From the NCBI GenBank assembly GCA_910574015.1, contig CAJSYQ010000013.1, positions 1-64,000 of the forward strand: a stretch of 64,000 bases of DNA. The letters run 5' to 3'. The notes beneath the pieces were generated by a model. It worked only from the letters and a program-made list of their open reading frames with translations. It did not search any database and was not told the origin of the DNA. This document shows positions 15,008 through 23,546 of the stretch, piece after piece (positions within the stretch are counted from its first letter, which is position 1; every line of letters starts with the position of its first letter). Source of the DNA: Eubacteriaceae bacterium. GTDB taxonomy: Bacteria; Bacillota; Clostridia; Lachnospirales; Lachnospiraceae. A program made the translations under genes and the position numbers.

Positions 15008-16076
15008 AGTAAGCTACATCGGTCCACAGATTCTAAATACACTGCTTCCTGTAGCATTGGCATTTTTCATTGGCGGCATTATCATCCTTTGTATTGGGGA
15101 AAATCCAATCGAGGCCTATAGCATGATGCTTGGGAAATCCCTTTTTACCACGAGAGGATTTTTGAATACCCTGCATTATGCTTCCCCGTTACTGCTGACA
15201 GGGCTCGCCATTGCCATTACGTTTAAGGCCAATATTTTCAACATGGGAGTGGAGGGGCAGCTCTTATTCGGGGGATTCTTCGCCGGGATTGCCGGTGCCA
15301 CCCTGAATTTATCCAGCTCGGTACTGGAAAAAGTGATCTGCATGGCCATCGGAATGGCCTGCGGCGTACTGTTCGCATTGGTTCCGGCAATCCTGCGGGC
15401 ATACTTCCATGTAGATGAGATGGTAGTCACCCTGATGCTGAACTATGCCATGATCAAAGTGCTGGAATACCTATCATCCGGCCCCTTCCGGGAAGCTGGT
15501 TCCGGATATGTCTGTACGCCGACGATCAACGGAAGCGCTATGTTTAAACGGCTTGGCCTTGACAATTCCAGACTGACCATGTTTTTCTTTATCGCATTGG
15601 CTGTGTTGATCGTTATGACTTTCATATTCAGGAAAACGAAACTCGGACTGCAGATCACCGCCATCGGGAACAACCCCGACTTTGCGGAAGCAACCGGAAT
15701 GCGCGTCAGAAGAAAGATCATTCTCCTTATGTGCATCAGCGGCGCCCTGGCCGGGCTGGCCGGCTCAGGACAGATGATGAGTGAGAAGTTTAAATATACA
15801 TTGGCGTTTTCTGGTACAACGGGACTTGGCTGGGATGGTATGCTGATCGCACTGTTAGGAAGGCACAATCCCATCGGTATTCTGCTGGCGGCTATTTTCT
15901 TCAGCGCATTGAAGACCGGGGCTGACAACATTAACATGTATACATCTGTGCCAAAGGAAATCGTAGGCATCCTTCAGAGCCTGATCATTCTCTTCCTTGC
16001 CGTGCAGTTCCTGAATGAACGCTATGGGCTGAAAGAGCGTATCCGTAAATGGATGGGTCGAAAGGAGGCGGCATAA
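14994..16076 (+). CDS. Nucleoside ABC importer permease subunit 1
   Basis: The 360-residue membrane protein has the BPD_transp_2 fold of Bmp/ribose-type importers: ALAFFIGGIIILCIGENPIE, LLLTGLAIAITFKANIFNMG, VEGQLLFGGFFAGI, FHVDEMVVTLMLNYAMI and the LTAIGNN-type loop LQITAIGNNPDFAEATGM that contacts the ATPase. It forms the membrane channel with the second permease. The start lies inside the ATPase gene behind GGAGGGGGCGGAC and the stop overlaps the next start (TAATG), so translation is coupled. Confidence 0.92.
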   Translation: MRKSKVSYIGPQILNTLLPVALAFFIGGIIILCIGENPIEAYSMMLGKSLFTTRGFLNTLHYASPLLLTGLAIAITFKANIFNMGVEGQLLFGGFFAGIAGATLNLSSSVLEKVICMAIGMACGVLFALVPAILRAYFHVDEMVVTLMLNYAMIKVLEYLSSGPFREAGSGYVCTPTINGSAMFKRLGLDNSRLTMFFFIALAVLIVMTFIFRKTKLGLQITAIGNNPDFAEATGMRVRRKIILLMCISGALAGLAGSGQMMSEKFKYTLAFSGTTGLGWDGMLIALLGRHNPIGILLAAIFFSALKTGADNINMYTSVPKEIVGILQSLIILFLAVQFLNERYGLKERIRKWMGRKEAA

Positions 16077-16981
16077 TGGCATTTTTAGACGGAATAATAT
16101 ATGATTCTATTTATCATGCAGTGCCGATTCTGCTCTGCGTACTTGGCGGAATCTTCGCCTATAAGGCGAATGTACTGAATATAGCACTGGAAGGCATGAT
16201 GCTGGCCGGTTCCTTCTTCTCCGTCCTGATCAGCTTTCAGACGGGTAATATCGTACTGGGATATCTGGCTGCCATTGGTGCGTGTCTGGTAATTGGATTG
16301 ATTTTCGCCTTCTTTGGAGTTTCCTGCAAGGGAAATGTGATCATCATTGGTCTTGCCATCAATATGTCAGTCACCGCCATTGCGGGATTTGTCTTACAGC
16401 TTATGAACTCCGCAAATATCAGACTGAATTTTACTAACGCGGCGGACTTCAAGATCAACATTCCGATGATTGAAAATATTCCGATTCTCGGGAGCATTCT
16501 CAGCGGGCACACAGTGATCACTTACGTTTCTTTTGTATTGATCGTCCTGATCTGGTTTTTGATGTACCGCACGAAGTTCGGAATCTATGTGCGGGTCGTT
16601 GGGGAAAATGAAGATTCGGCGAAAAGTCTTGGACTAAATACAAACAAATATCGTTATCTGGCCGTACTGCTTGGCTCTTTCTTCTGCGCACTGGCAGGGA
16701 TCAATCTGGCACTGGAGCGTATGACCATTTTTACAAACAATATGACGGCAGGACGTGGATTTATCGCCATTGCGGCCATCTACTGCGGAAGGGGAGACCC
16801 GCTTTCCTCATCTGTGTACGCCATTATCTTCGGCCTGGCTAGAGCGCTTTCCGTGAATTTAAGCTTACATGCCGGCGCCGCTGCCGCCGTATTCGACGTC
16901 ATCCCCTATGTGGTGATGACGGTAGTATTGACCGTGGTATCTATTGTGAAATATCGAAATCATAAAGTATGTGGGGTGTAA
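16076..16981 (+). CDS. Nucleoside ABC importer permease subunit 2
   Basis: About 301 residues, second BPD_transp_2 permease. Typical blocks are YHAVPILLCVLGGIFAYKAN, VLNIALEGMMLAGSFF, YRTKFGIYVRVVGENEDSAK and AGRGFIAIAAIYCGRGDP, which match NupQ/YufQ-type subunits. The ATG at 16076 overlaps the preceding TAA by one base and has AAAGGAGGCGG upstream. With the lipoprotein, ATPase and first permease it completes a four-part nucleoside importer. Confidence 0.92.
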   Translation: MAFLDGIIYDSIYHAVPILLCVLGGIFAYKANVLNIALEGMMLAGSFFSVLISFQTGNIVLGYLAAIGACLVIGLIFAFFGVSCKGNVIIIGLAINMSVTAIAGFVLQLMNSANIRLNFTNAADFKINIPMIENIPILGSILSGHTVITYVSFVLIVLIWFLMYRTKFGIYVRVVGENEDSAKSLGLNTNKYRYLAVLLGSFFCALAGINLALERMTIFTNNMTAGRGFIAIAAIYCGRGDPLSSSVYAIIFGLARALSVNLSLHAGAAAAVFDVIPYVVMTVVLTVVSIVKYRNHKVCGV

Positions 16982-16984
16982 GAT

Positions 16985-17551
16985 ATGGGAAAGAGTGCTT
17001 TGATCATAGTAGATATGGTCCGGGACTTTACGGATCCCGAGGGACTTGTCTACTATCCGGAAAACAGGAAGATCCTGAAACATATTCAGAAAGCGCTGGA
17101 GGCGGCCAGAGAACGAAAGCTCCTTATTGTCTTCCTTCAGCACCGGAACCGCAGGGGAAAGATAGACCGGAAAGCGGCTGCTATGAGACCAAACTGCATG
17201 GAGGGGACATTCGGAATCGAAATCGATCCGCTTCTGACCGTGGATGAGGAGAAGGATTATGTGATTCCAAAGAGAAGGTACAGCGGCTTCTTTGGTACCG
17301 ATCTCGATCTGGTACTGCGGGAAAATGGCATCGAAAATACGATTATTGTCGGAACAAAAACAAATTGCTGCATTCGTGCCACCGTGACCGACGCTTTTTA
17401 TCTGGATTACACACCCTATGTGATCCGGGAATGCGTCGCCACCAATGACGAAGTGGTCAATGAAGTGCATTTAAAGGATATTGACAAATATCTGGGACAT
17501 GTAATCGACATGAAGAGGTTTCAGGAGATGTTAGATCAGGAAGAGTTGTAA
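16985..17551 (+). CDS. Isochorismatase-family cysteine hydrolase
   Basis: The 188-residue protein has the three catalytic marks of the nicotinamidase/isochorismatase fold: Asp in ALIIVDMVRDF, Lys in VIPKRRYSGFFGTDL and Cys in GTKTNCCIRATVTDAF. Members hydrolyse amide or ureido bonds (nicotinamidase, RutB ureidoacrylate hydrolase, N-carbamoylsarcosine amidase). It starts three bases after the second permease gene and is thus in the importer operon. The context suggests an amide-bearing nucleobase or its breakdown product as substrate, for example nicotinamide or a ureido compound, but this is inference. Confidence 0.88.
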   Translation: MGKSALIIVDMVRDFTDPEGLVYYPENRKILKHIQKALEAARERKLLIVFLQHRNRRGKIDRKAAAMRPNCMEGTFGIEIDPLLTVDEEKDYVIPKRRYSGFFGTDLDLVLRENGIENTIIVGTKTNCCIRATVTDAFYLDYTPYVIRECVATNDEVVNEVHLKDIDKYLGHVIDMKRFQEMLDQEEL

Positions 17552-17592
17552 AATGATCGGCAAAAACTAGTGTAAGGAGGTCTGGCTTAGAA

Positions 17593-18546
17593 ATGAGTAG
17601 AAGAAAAACAGATGTGTTGACAAGTGGATATGTCAGTATGGATCACATCATTCGGATCGCTTCGCCGGCGCGCATTGGGTTCACCTCTCTCGTTCAGAAC
17701 CAATCCAATGTGGACATCAACTATGGCGGATGCTCCGTCAATATTGCTTATGCCCTTTGCCGGCTTGGCATGTGTGCACTGCCAATCCTTCGTGTTGGAG
17801 AGGACTTTGTATCCAATGGGTTCAAGCAGTTCCTGGTGGAGGGAAATGTCCCGTTAGACGGCATAACAGAGATTCCCGATGAAAAAACCAGTGTGTGTTA
17901 TCTGCTGCAGGATAATCATAACGATCATATCACCATTTTCTATCCCGGTGCTATGGATGAAAAATATGCGGGACCGATGAAGGATGAAATGTTTGAAAAT
18001 GTACGTCTTGGCGTTATCACGGTAGCACCACAGAAGGATAACCGGGAATTTTTTAACCAGTGTAAGAAACATAACATTCCCATCGTATTTGGCATGAAGG
18101 ATGATTTTGACGCGTTTCCCGAGGAGTTTTTAAAGACATTGCTGACGGAGAGTGAAATCATTTTCTCCAATGAAGTAGAGCGGAAGATCATTGAGGAGCT
18201 GCTGGGAATGGAAGATATCGAAGAACTCTTTGGGATCGGGAAAGCCAGCATCATTGTGACTACCTTGGGGAAAGACGGAAGTCTGTGCTATATCCGGGAG
18301 GAGGATGGGATTCGTCGGGAAAAGATCGGAATCTGTGAGGTGGAGCATGTGGTGGACGCCACCGGATCCGGCGACGGCTATATGGCAGGGTTTATCTATG
18401 GCTATCTGAATGGCTGCGATCCGAAGAACTGCTGCGAGCTGGGAAGCGCCCTGTCGCATTTTGTACTGCAAAAAGAGGGCTGTTGCTCGAATATCCCGAC
18501 GGAGCAGGAGCTCCTTGCGAAGGCGGAAGAGAACAGGATGAAATAA
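17593..18546 (+). CDS. PfkB/ribokinase family carbohydrate or nucleoside kinase
   Basis: The 317-residue product has the PfkB fold: an N-terminal GYVSMDHIIRI strand, the di-glycine NYGGCSVNIAYALCRLG block, LPILRVGEDFVSNGF and the C-terminal signature VVDATGSGDGYMAGFIYGYL with catalytic Asp near residue 261. Members phosphorylate ribose, nucleosides, pseudouridine or sugar phosphates including ribose-1-phosphate. ATG follows AAGGAGGTCTGGCTTAGAA. It lies just before a nucleoside phosphorylase, so ribose-1-phosphate or a nucleoside are natural candidates; the substrate is not proven by sequence. Confidence 0.9.
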   Translation: MSRRKTDVLTSGYVSMDHIIRIASPARIGFTSLVQNQSNVDINYGGCSVNIAYALCRLGMCALPILRVGEDFVSNGFKQFLVEGNVPLDGITEIPDEKTSVCYLLQDNHNDHITIFYPGAMDEKYAGPMKDEMFENVRLGVITVAPQKDNREFFNQCKKHNIPIVFGMKDDFDAFPEEFLKTLLTESEIIFSNEVERKIIEELLGMEDIEELFGIGKASIIVTTLGKDGSLCYIREEDGIRREKIGICEVEHVVDATGSGDGYMAGFIYGYLNGCDPKNCCELGSALSHFVLQKEGCCSNIPTEQELLAKAEENRMK

Positions 18547-18558
18547 GGGAGGCGATGA

Positions 18559-19317
18559 GTGAGAATGAGTACTTTATATATGGGTGCCGACAGAGAGACG
18601 GTGTCGAAATACGTTTTATTTTCGGGAGACCCGTGGCGGGTGGAAGTGATAAAGAAATATCTGGATGATCCAAAGCAGGTTGCCTTTATGAGAGAGTTCA
18701 ATACCTATACCGGGACATATAAAGGCGTGGAGATTACCGTGACCTCCACGGGGATCGGAGCACCGTCAGCGGCCATCGCGATGGAGGAAATGTATGAGGC
18801 GGGCATGGAGGTCGCTGTCCGCATGGGAACGGTAATGTCCATGCGGGACGATATGCTGGGACATTTCATGATTCCGCTGGCTGCCATGAGACGGGAGAGC
18901 ACCAGTCAGACATATGTGGATTTAAGCTATCCGGCAGTTGCTGATTTCGAACTGGTAAATGTAATGAATGAGACGGTTAAAGCCATGGGAAAACGATATG
19001 CAAACGGTCTGAACTGTACCATGGACGGATTCTATAGCTGCATGCACGATTCCAGGTTTTCCAAGGAATGCGGGCGGGATATGTCCCGAACCTTTGAGGA
19101 ATTAAAGAAACTTGGCGTGACTGGAATTGATATGGAATCCTCCTGCATGATGACTCTGGGGAGATTGATGAATGTGAAAACCTGTGTGCTTACACTGGTA
19201 ACCGTTTTGGAAAATCTAAAAGAGACCCTGAAGGGCCAGGAACGGACGGACGCAGAAGATCTGCTGTGCAGAACGGCGTTAGAAGGAATTTACAATTACC
19301 AAGGGAAAGAGAGGTAA
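18559..19317 (+). CDS. Nucleoside phosphorylase (purine/uridine phosphorylase family)
   Basis: About 252 residues of the PNP/UDP hexameric family: YVLFSGDPWRVEVIKKYLDD near the N-terminus, GVEITVTSTGIGAPSAAIAM, VRMGTVMSM (phosphate and ribose site) and VTGIDMESSCMMTLGRL, whose Glu binds ribose. It splits a nucleoside with phosphate into base and (deoxy)ribose-1-phosphate. GTG at 18559 gives six-base spacing from GGGAGG; ATG at 18565 is the alternative. The base-specificity loop (MDGFYSCMHDSRFSKEC) looks uridine-phosphorylase-like only in position, not in residues, so the substrate is open. Confidence 0.88.
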   Translation: MRMSTLYMGADRETVSKYVLFSGDPWRVEVIKKYLDDPKQVAFMREFNTYTGTYKGVEITVTSTGIGAPSAAIAMEEMYEAGMEVAVRMGTVMSMRDDMLGHFMIPLAAMRRESTSQTYVDLSYPAVADFELVNVMNETVKAMGKRYANGLNCTMDGFYSCMHDSRFSKECGRDMSRTFEELKKLGVTGIDMESSCMMTLGRLMNVKTCVLTLVTVLENLKETLKGQERTDAEDLLCRTALEGIYNYQGKER

Positions 19318-19324
19318 AGAGACT

Positions 19325-20113
19325 ATGAGTGAACAGTTATTTGAATTACAGGCATCTACTATTATCGGTATGGTACACTGCCTTCCGCTGCCGACGACAG
19401 CCGGATTTTCCGGAGACTATCAGAAGGTGATAGACCAGGCGGTGCAGGACGCGGTGACACTGGAAAAGGCAGGGGTGGACGCAGTCATTGTAGAAAATAT
19501 GGGTGATACACCATTTTCTGCACTTGTGAACAAAGCACAATTGGCCGCTTTGACAGCGGCAGCAGCAGCGGTGCGGAATGCAGTGAAAATTCCCATTGGA
19601 ATCGATGCAGCGTTTAACGACTGCGAGGCTGACATCGCCATTGCGGCGGTATCAGGGGCATCCTTTATCCGGGTTCCGGTTTTCGTTGATACTGTGTGCA
19701 CCACCGATGGAATCCTTTATCCTTGTGCAAAGAAATGTATGGAATTTCGGAAACAGATGGGACTGGAACATGTGAAGATCCTGGCGGACGTCCAGGTAAA
19801 ACATGCTCACATGGTGCTTCCCTATATCACCATTGAGCAGTCCGCATGCGAGGCGGCAGACAGCGGCGCTGACGGGATTATCGTAACCGGGACGCAGATT
19901 GGGGAAGAGACGCCCATCGATCTGATCAAACGTGTGAAACAGGTCGTGAAGCTTCCTGTCTTTGCCGGAAGCGGTGTAAAAGCAGAAAACATAAAGGAGC
20001 AAATGAAGGTTGCGGATGGCGCGATCATCGGCTCCAGCTTAAAAGAGGGCGGCATATTGACGAACCCCATCGACTATGACCTGGTGAAAAAAGTATTAAA
20101 TGGATTAGCATAA
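19325..20113 (+). CDS. BtpA/SgcQ family TIM-barrel protein
   Basis: The 262-residue protein shows the family blocks IIGMVHCLPLPTTAGFSGD, GVDAVIVENMGDTPFS, IPIGIDAAFND, ADVQVKHAHM and GADGIIVTGTQIGE followed by PVFAGSGVKAENI, a phosphate-binding barrel end. BtpA was first linked to photosystem I stability, but bacterial SgcQ homologues sit in sugar operons and the biochemical role is unsettled. Here it lies seven bases after the phosphorylase gene and just before an alcohol dehydrogenase and a TrpA-like barrel. I infer a role in processing the sugar phosphate released from the nucleoside. Confidence 0.85.
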   Translation: MSEQLFELQASTIIGMVHCLPLPTTAGFSGDYQKVIDQAVQDAVTLEKAGVDAVIVENMGDTPFSALVNKAQLAALTAAAAAVRNAVKIPIGIDAAFNDCEADIAIAAVSGASFIRVPVFVDTVCTTDGILYPCAKKCMEFRKQMGLEHVKILADVQVKHAHMVLPYITIEQSACEAADSGADGIIVTGTQIGEETPIDLIKRVKQVVKLPVFAGSGVKAENIKEQMKVADGAIIGSSLKEGGILTNPIDYDLVKKVLNGLA

Positions 20114-20124
20114 GGAGTGAGATT

Positions 20125-21273
20125 ATGATGAGACCTATGAAATTGGCAGGCTCTGAATTGATGTTCGGAGCCGGCAGCCTGGATTACATAAAGAGTATTC
20201 ATGCCCAGAGGGCGAGTATTGTTGTGGGCGGAAGCAGTATGGAGAAAAGCGGAATGCTGGCAAAGGTGCAGGAACTATTCTGTGAGGCGGGGGTGCAGGT
20301 AAGCGTGATCCGCGGCGTGGAGCCAGATCCGTCCCTGGAAACGGTTTTGCGCGGGGCAGGTGAGATGTTGGAGTTCCAGCCGGACCTGATCGTGGGCTTA
20401 GGCGGCGGATCCGCTATGGATGCGGCAAAGGCCATGTGGATTTATTATGAGCACCCGGAATTGAAAACCATCGAAGAAATTCTGCCGCCGAATGAATTTC
20501 CGAAATTGCGTAAAAAGGCAAGGCTGTGCTGTATCCCGTCCACAAGCGGAACGGCCAGTGAGGTGTCCCGTTCGATCGTAATCTCTGACAATGAACGCGG
20601 CGTAAAACACGGGATAGGAAATATGGAAATGATGCCTGATATTGCCATATGCGACCCGGCAGTCACCATGTCCATGCCTGGGCACATCACGGCTGAGACG
20701 GGAATGGATGCCATGACGCATGCGGTGGAGGCCCTGGTTTCCCAGCGTGCAAACTATTTATCGGATATTTTGGCCGGGCAGGCAGTGAAAGATATCTTCA
20801 CCTATCTGCCCTTGGCATACGAAGATGGGGAGGATGTGGAAGCCAGGGAGAAGATGCTGAACGCCTCCATGGCGGCAGGTCTGGCTTTTACAAATGTGTC
20901 TCTTGGGATCGTCCACTCCATCGCACATACACTGGGAAGCTTCTTCCATATCGCTCATGGACTTGGGGATGCCATTGTGCTTCCCTGCGTGATTCATTTC
21001 AACGAGATGAAAAGCGCCGAGGCCCGGAAGATTTACAGGAATCTGGCGGAGGAACAAAAGGCAGAGAGCTTTGAGGAAAGCATCCTTGAATTAAATAAGA
21101 AGTTACATATTACAGATAAAATCTCTGCACTGCTCAGCGAAGAACAGAAAGCAGCATATCAGGATAAAATCCCGGAGATGGCTGACATGGCGCTGGCAGA
21201 CGGATGCACAAAGACTAACCCTGTCATTCCCACAAAGGAAGAGATGGAGGAGCTGTTCAAAACTATTTTTTAG
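20125..21273 (+). CDS. Iron-containing alcohol dehydrogenase
   Basis: The 382-residue enzyme has the Fe-ADH pattern: GGGSAMDAAKAMWIYYE for NAD(P), PSTSGTASEVSRSIVI, the metal-binding ETGMDAMTHAVEALVS (Asp and His) and SIAHTLGSFFHIAHGLGDA with two further His ligands. It interconverts an aldehyde or ketone and an alcohol using NAD(P)H. ATG lies behind AAGGAGTGAGATT. In this operon it may reduce a short aldehyde, such as glycolaldehyde or a phospho-aldehyde, released by an aldolase step; this is inference from neighbours. Confidence 0.9.
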   Translation: MMRPMKLAGSELMFGAGSLDYIKSIHAQRASIVVGGSSMEKSGMLAKVQELFCEAGVQVSVIRGVEPDPSLETVLRGAGEMLEFQPDLIVGLGGGSAMDAAKAMWIYYEHPELKTIEEILPPNEFPKLRKKARLCCIPSTSGTASEVSRSIVISDNERGVKHGIGNMEMMPDIAICDPAVTMSMPGHITAETGMDAMTHAVEALVSQRANYLSDILAGQAVKDIFTYLPLAYEDGEDVEAREKMLNASMAAGLAFTNVSLGIVHSIAHTLGSFFHIAHGLGDAIVLPCVIHFNEMKSAEARKIYRNLAEEQKAESFEESILELNKKLHITDKISALLSEEQKAAYQDKIPEMADMALADGCTKTNPVIPTKEEMEELFKTIF

Positions 21274-21288
21274 AAGGAAGGGAGAAAA

Positions 21289-22005
21289 ATGAAACTGATC
21301 TGTTATTTATCCAATGGATATCCCACAATAGAAAGCAGCATTGAGATGGCAGAAATCTATTCAGAGGCCGGCTGCGATGTGATCGAAATTGACTTTCCGT
21401 CTGCGGATCCGTATCTGGAAAGCGAGCTGATCTCTGGAAGGATGGCAAAAGCGCTGGAGAACTGCAGCGATTTCCAGAAATATATGGACGGAATGGTGAC
21501 GGCGAAGAAAAACAACCCCGATACATCCTTTATTCTCCTGTCCTATGAAAATACCATCAAACAAATGGGATATGAGGTGTTCGAGAAATTTTGCCGGGAA
21601 CATGAATTTATGGACCTGATCCTGGTGGGTCTGGAAGATGAAACCATTAAAAATAAGCTGATCGAAGCCGGTGTCCGGGTGAGCTGCTATGTGCAGTATC
21701 ATTTGGACGAAGAGGAAGTGGAATCGGCCATCCGCTCCAATGGATTCGTCTATCTTCAGGCGAAACCTACAACAGGCAATGTCAACCCGGACTATCCGGA
21801 GCTGAAGGACTGCATACAGTATCTGAGAAGCCGGGGCATTACAAGGCCGATCTACTGCGGTGTGGGTATCTACCAGCCGGAGGATGTTTCTATGGCGAAG
21901 GAAGCAGGGGCAGACGGCGTATTTGTAGGAAGCACTGTATTAAAGCTGCATAGTGATATTCCGGCGCTGAAAGCAAAGATTAAGGAGTTAAAAGCCCAGT
22001 GTTAA
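21289..22005 (+). CDS. Tryptophan synthase alpha-like TIM-barrel protein (TrpA paralogue)
   Basis: The 238-residue protein resembles TrpA along its length: LICYLSNGYPTIESSIEMA, AGCDVIEIDFPSADPYLESE, and CGVGIYQPEDVSMAKEAGAD then GVFVGSTVLKL at the phosphate-binding end. Glu33 matches the catalytic TrpA glutamate, and Glu44 falls where TrpA has its catalytic aspartate, although the usual ADGP motif is lost. The true trpA lies at 34.4 kb, so this copy is unlikely to serve tryptophan synthesis. TrpA catalyses a retro-aldol cleavage giving a triose phosphate; I infer a similar cleavage of a sugar phosphate here. It follows the dehydrogenase gene by 15 bases. Confidence 0.85.
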   Translation: MKLICYLSNGYPTIESSIEMAEIYSEAGCDVIEIDFPSADPYLESELISGRMAKALENCSDFQKYMDGMVTAKKNNPDTSFILLSYENTIKQMGYEVFEKFCREHEFMDLILVGLEDETIKNKLIEAGVRVSCYVQYHLDEEEVESAIRSNGFVYLQAKPTTGNVNPDYPELKDCIQYLRSRGITRPIYCGVGIYQPEDVSMAKEAGADGVFVGSTVLKLHSDIPALKAKIKELKAQC

Positions 22006-22040
22006 AGACTGCACCTTGGGAGCACAGAAAGGAGATTTGA

Positions 22041-22499
22041 ATGGCAAGAGCAAAAAGTATATCCATCATCACCCTGGGAGTGGATGATCTGGAGCGGTCA
22101 ATCCGTTTCTATGAAGCCCTTGGATGGGAGTGTTCACCGGAATCCGATCCGGCAATCTGTACCTACATGCTTGCCGATAATATCGTGCTGGGGCTCGTCC
22201 CCTATGATTTCCTTGGACATGATGCCCAGATGGAAGTGACGCCCAAAACGCAATACCGGGGCTTCACCCTAGCCATTAACGGCAGCAGTGCAGAAGAAGT
22301 AGACGAGTTGTTTGAGGCGGCAGTAAATGCTGGCGCCACAAGCTGGCAGAAGCCGCAGTGGAAGGACTGGGGAGGATGCGATGGGTACTCAGGATACTTT
22401 CTGGATCTGGATGGATATCCATGGGAGGTTGCCTATGCCCCCTTCCTGAGGTTATCAGAAGATAACCGGCTCCTGCCGAAAACAAAAGATGAGGTGTAG
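22041..22499 (+). CDS. VOC (glyoxalase/bleomycin-resistance) superfamily protein
   Basis: The 152-residue product has two paired beta-alpha-beta-beta-beta units: SIITLGVDDLERSIRFYEALGW, then RGFTLAINGSSAEEVDELFEAAVNAG and GYSGYFLDLDGYPWEVAYAPF, the last containing the usual metal-ligand Glu. VOC proteins include glyoxalase I, dioxygenases and binding proteins. As the last gene of the nucleoside operon, before a strong terminator, it may detoxify or isomerise a reactive carbonyl intermediate. ATG follows GAAAGGAGATTTGA. Confidence 0.85.
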   Translation: MARAKSISIITLGVDDLERSIRFYEALGWECSPESDPAICTYMLADNIVLGLVPYDFLGHDAQMEVTPKTQYRGFTLAINGSSAEEVDELFEAAVNAGATSWQKPQWKDWGGCDGYSGYFLDLDGYPWEVAYAPFLRLSEDNRLLPKTKDEV

Positions 22500-22550
22500 A
22501 GGGGAAAGGGGGACACTGCATCCATTCCGTTTTTACATCCCATATATAAG

Positions 22551-22595
22551 AGAGCAGCGCCGCAGCATTGAGAAGGATGCAGGCGCTGCTCTTTT
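22551..22595 (+). terminator. Rho-independent terminator ending the nucleoside operon
   Basis: AGAGCAGCGCC (22551-22561) pairs perfectly with GGCGCTGCTCT (22582-22592), 20-base loop, then TTTT. It lies between the VOC gene and a convergent minus-strand gene, so it may act in both directions. Confidence 0.8.
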
Positions 22596-22609
22596 GCTAA
22601 GAAGTCCGA

Positions 22610-22972
22610 TCAGTCCCACTCAATGTCGTTGCCGTTTTCACGGACAATGCGGTACAATTCATCCTCGTTTTCAATGAGTGAGACAATGATTTCTGCAAAC
22701 CGCCGGGCCTTTTTTTCGTTTTCTTCCGAAATTGTTCCATAGTAGGCGGCATAGGAACCGGCCTCGGGATCGCTTTCCAGTCCCTCCAAAATGTCCGGTG
22801 CATGTTCTGCAAGATAATAGTGGAATAAGGCATCCCAGTTATATCCATTCATGTACGCATATTCATTAATCTCACACATTTTTTCACCGATGGCAAAGGG
22901 CTTGTCATCCTCGTTGTAGAACCATACTCCGATCCAGTCGTCAGTTTTGCTGACCTTTACATAATCCGGCAT
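22610..22972 (-). CDS. Imm51-like immunity protein family member
   Basis: The 120-residue acidic protein has a run NGYNWDALFHYYLAEHAP ... LEGLESDPEAGSYAAYY followed by a helical C-terminus (ARRFAEIIVSLIENEDELYR). From memory this matches Imm51-type proteins of polymorphic toxin systems, where NGY.WE, FDPEAGMF.AY and a terminal helix are conserved. ATG at 22972 is chosen because GGAGG lies nine bases upstream; an upstream TTG overlaps that spacer. No toxin gene is adjacent, so it would be an orphan immunity gene or have another role. The family assignment is unverified. Confidence 0.6.
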   Translation of the reverse strand: MPDYVKVSKTDDWIGVWFYNEDDKPFAIGEKMCEINEYAYMNGYNWDALFHYYLAEHAPDILEGLESDPEAGSYAAYYGTISEENEKKARRFAEIIVSLIENEDELYRIVRENGNDIEWD

Positions 22973-23201
22973 AGTGATCAACCTCCTTCATTTTGTATTT
23001 TGGCGCTCAACAGCGCCGCCATGCCAACTCATGATAAGGATATTATAAGGTCTGGCAATGCGATTTTCAAGACCTGGGGAAGGAATGCTGCCGTGCTGAG
23101 AAGAATGTCGAAAACATGAACAATATTGCATATTATAATGAACTATAGTGAATTGTGTCGAATCAAGGGGTGTTATATAATACTTTTTGAGGTGAGTTGT
23201 A

Positions 23202-23546
23202 ATGTATTGCAATAGGGAAGTGCTAGGGGATGTTGTCCGGGCGACAAGGAAGAGCAGGCATTTGTCGCAGGAGGCATTAGCGGAGCGGATTGGTGTATGT
23301 AAAAGAACAATAATCGATATCGAGAGCAATACGGGCAATCCGAAGTTTGAGATCTTGTACCCACTGGTGCGGGAACTGGATCTGCCTCTTTTTCAGCTGT
23401 TTTACCCAGAGGTGGAAGAGAACCTGAAGTTGAAAAATATACTTATGCAGGAACTGAACTGCTGTTCAGATTATGAGATAAAGGTGATCCTCTCTGTGGT
23501 GAAAAGCCTGCGGTATACATTGAGAAATGAAAGCAAACTGAGATAA
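23202..23546 (+). CDS. XRE family helix-turn-helix regulator
   Basis: The 114-residue protein starts with a Cro/CI-type DNA-binding domain: LGDVVRATRKSRHLSQEALAER, IGVCKRTIIDIESNTGNPKF, EILYPLVRELDLPLFQLFYP. The last 45 residues form a short helical tail (LKLKNILMQELNCC...YEIKVILSVVKSL) that may dimerise. GAGGTGAGTTGTA precedes the ATG. A GATCC palindrome follows the stop. It has no obvious operon partner; regulators of this size often belong to integrated elements or control neighbouring genes. Confidence 0.85.
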   Translation: MYCNREVLGDVVRATRKSRHLSQEALAERIGVCKRTIIDIESNTGNPKFEILYPLVRELDLPLFQLFYPEVEENLKLKNILMQELNCCSDYEIKVILSVVKSLRYTLRNESKLR

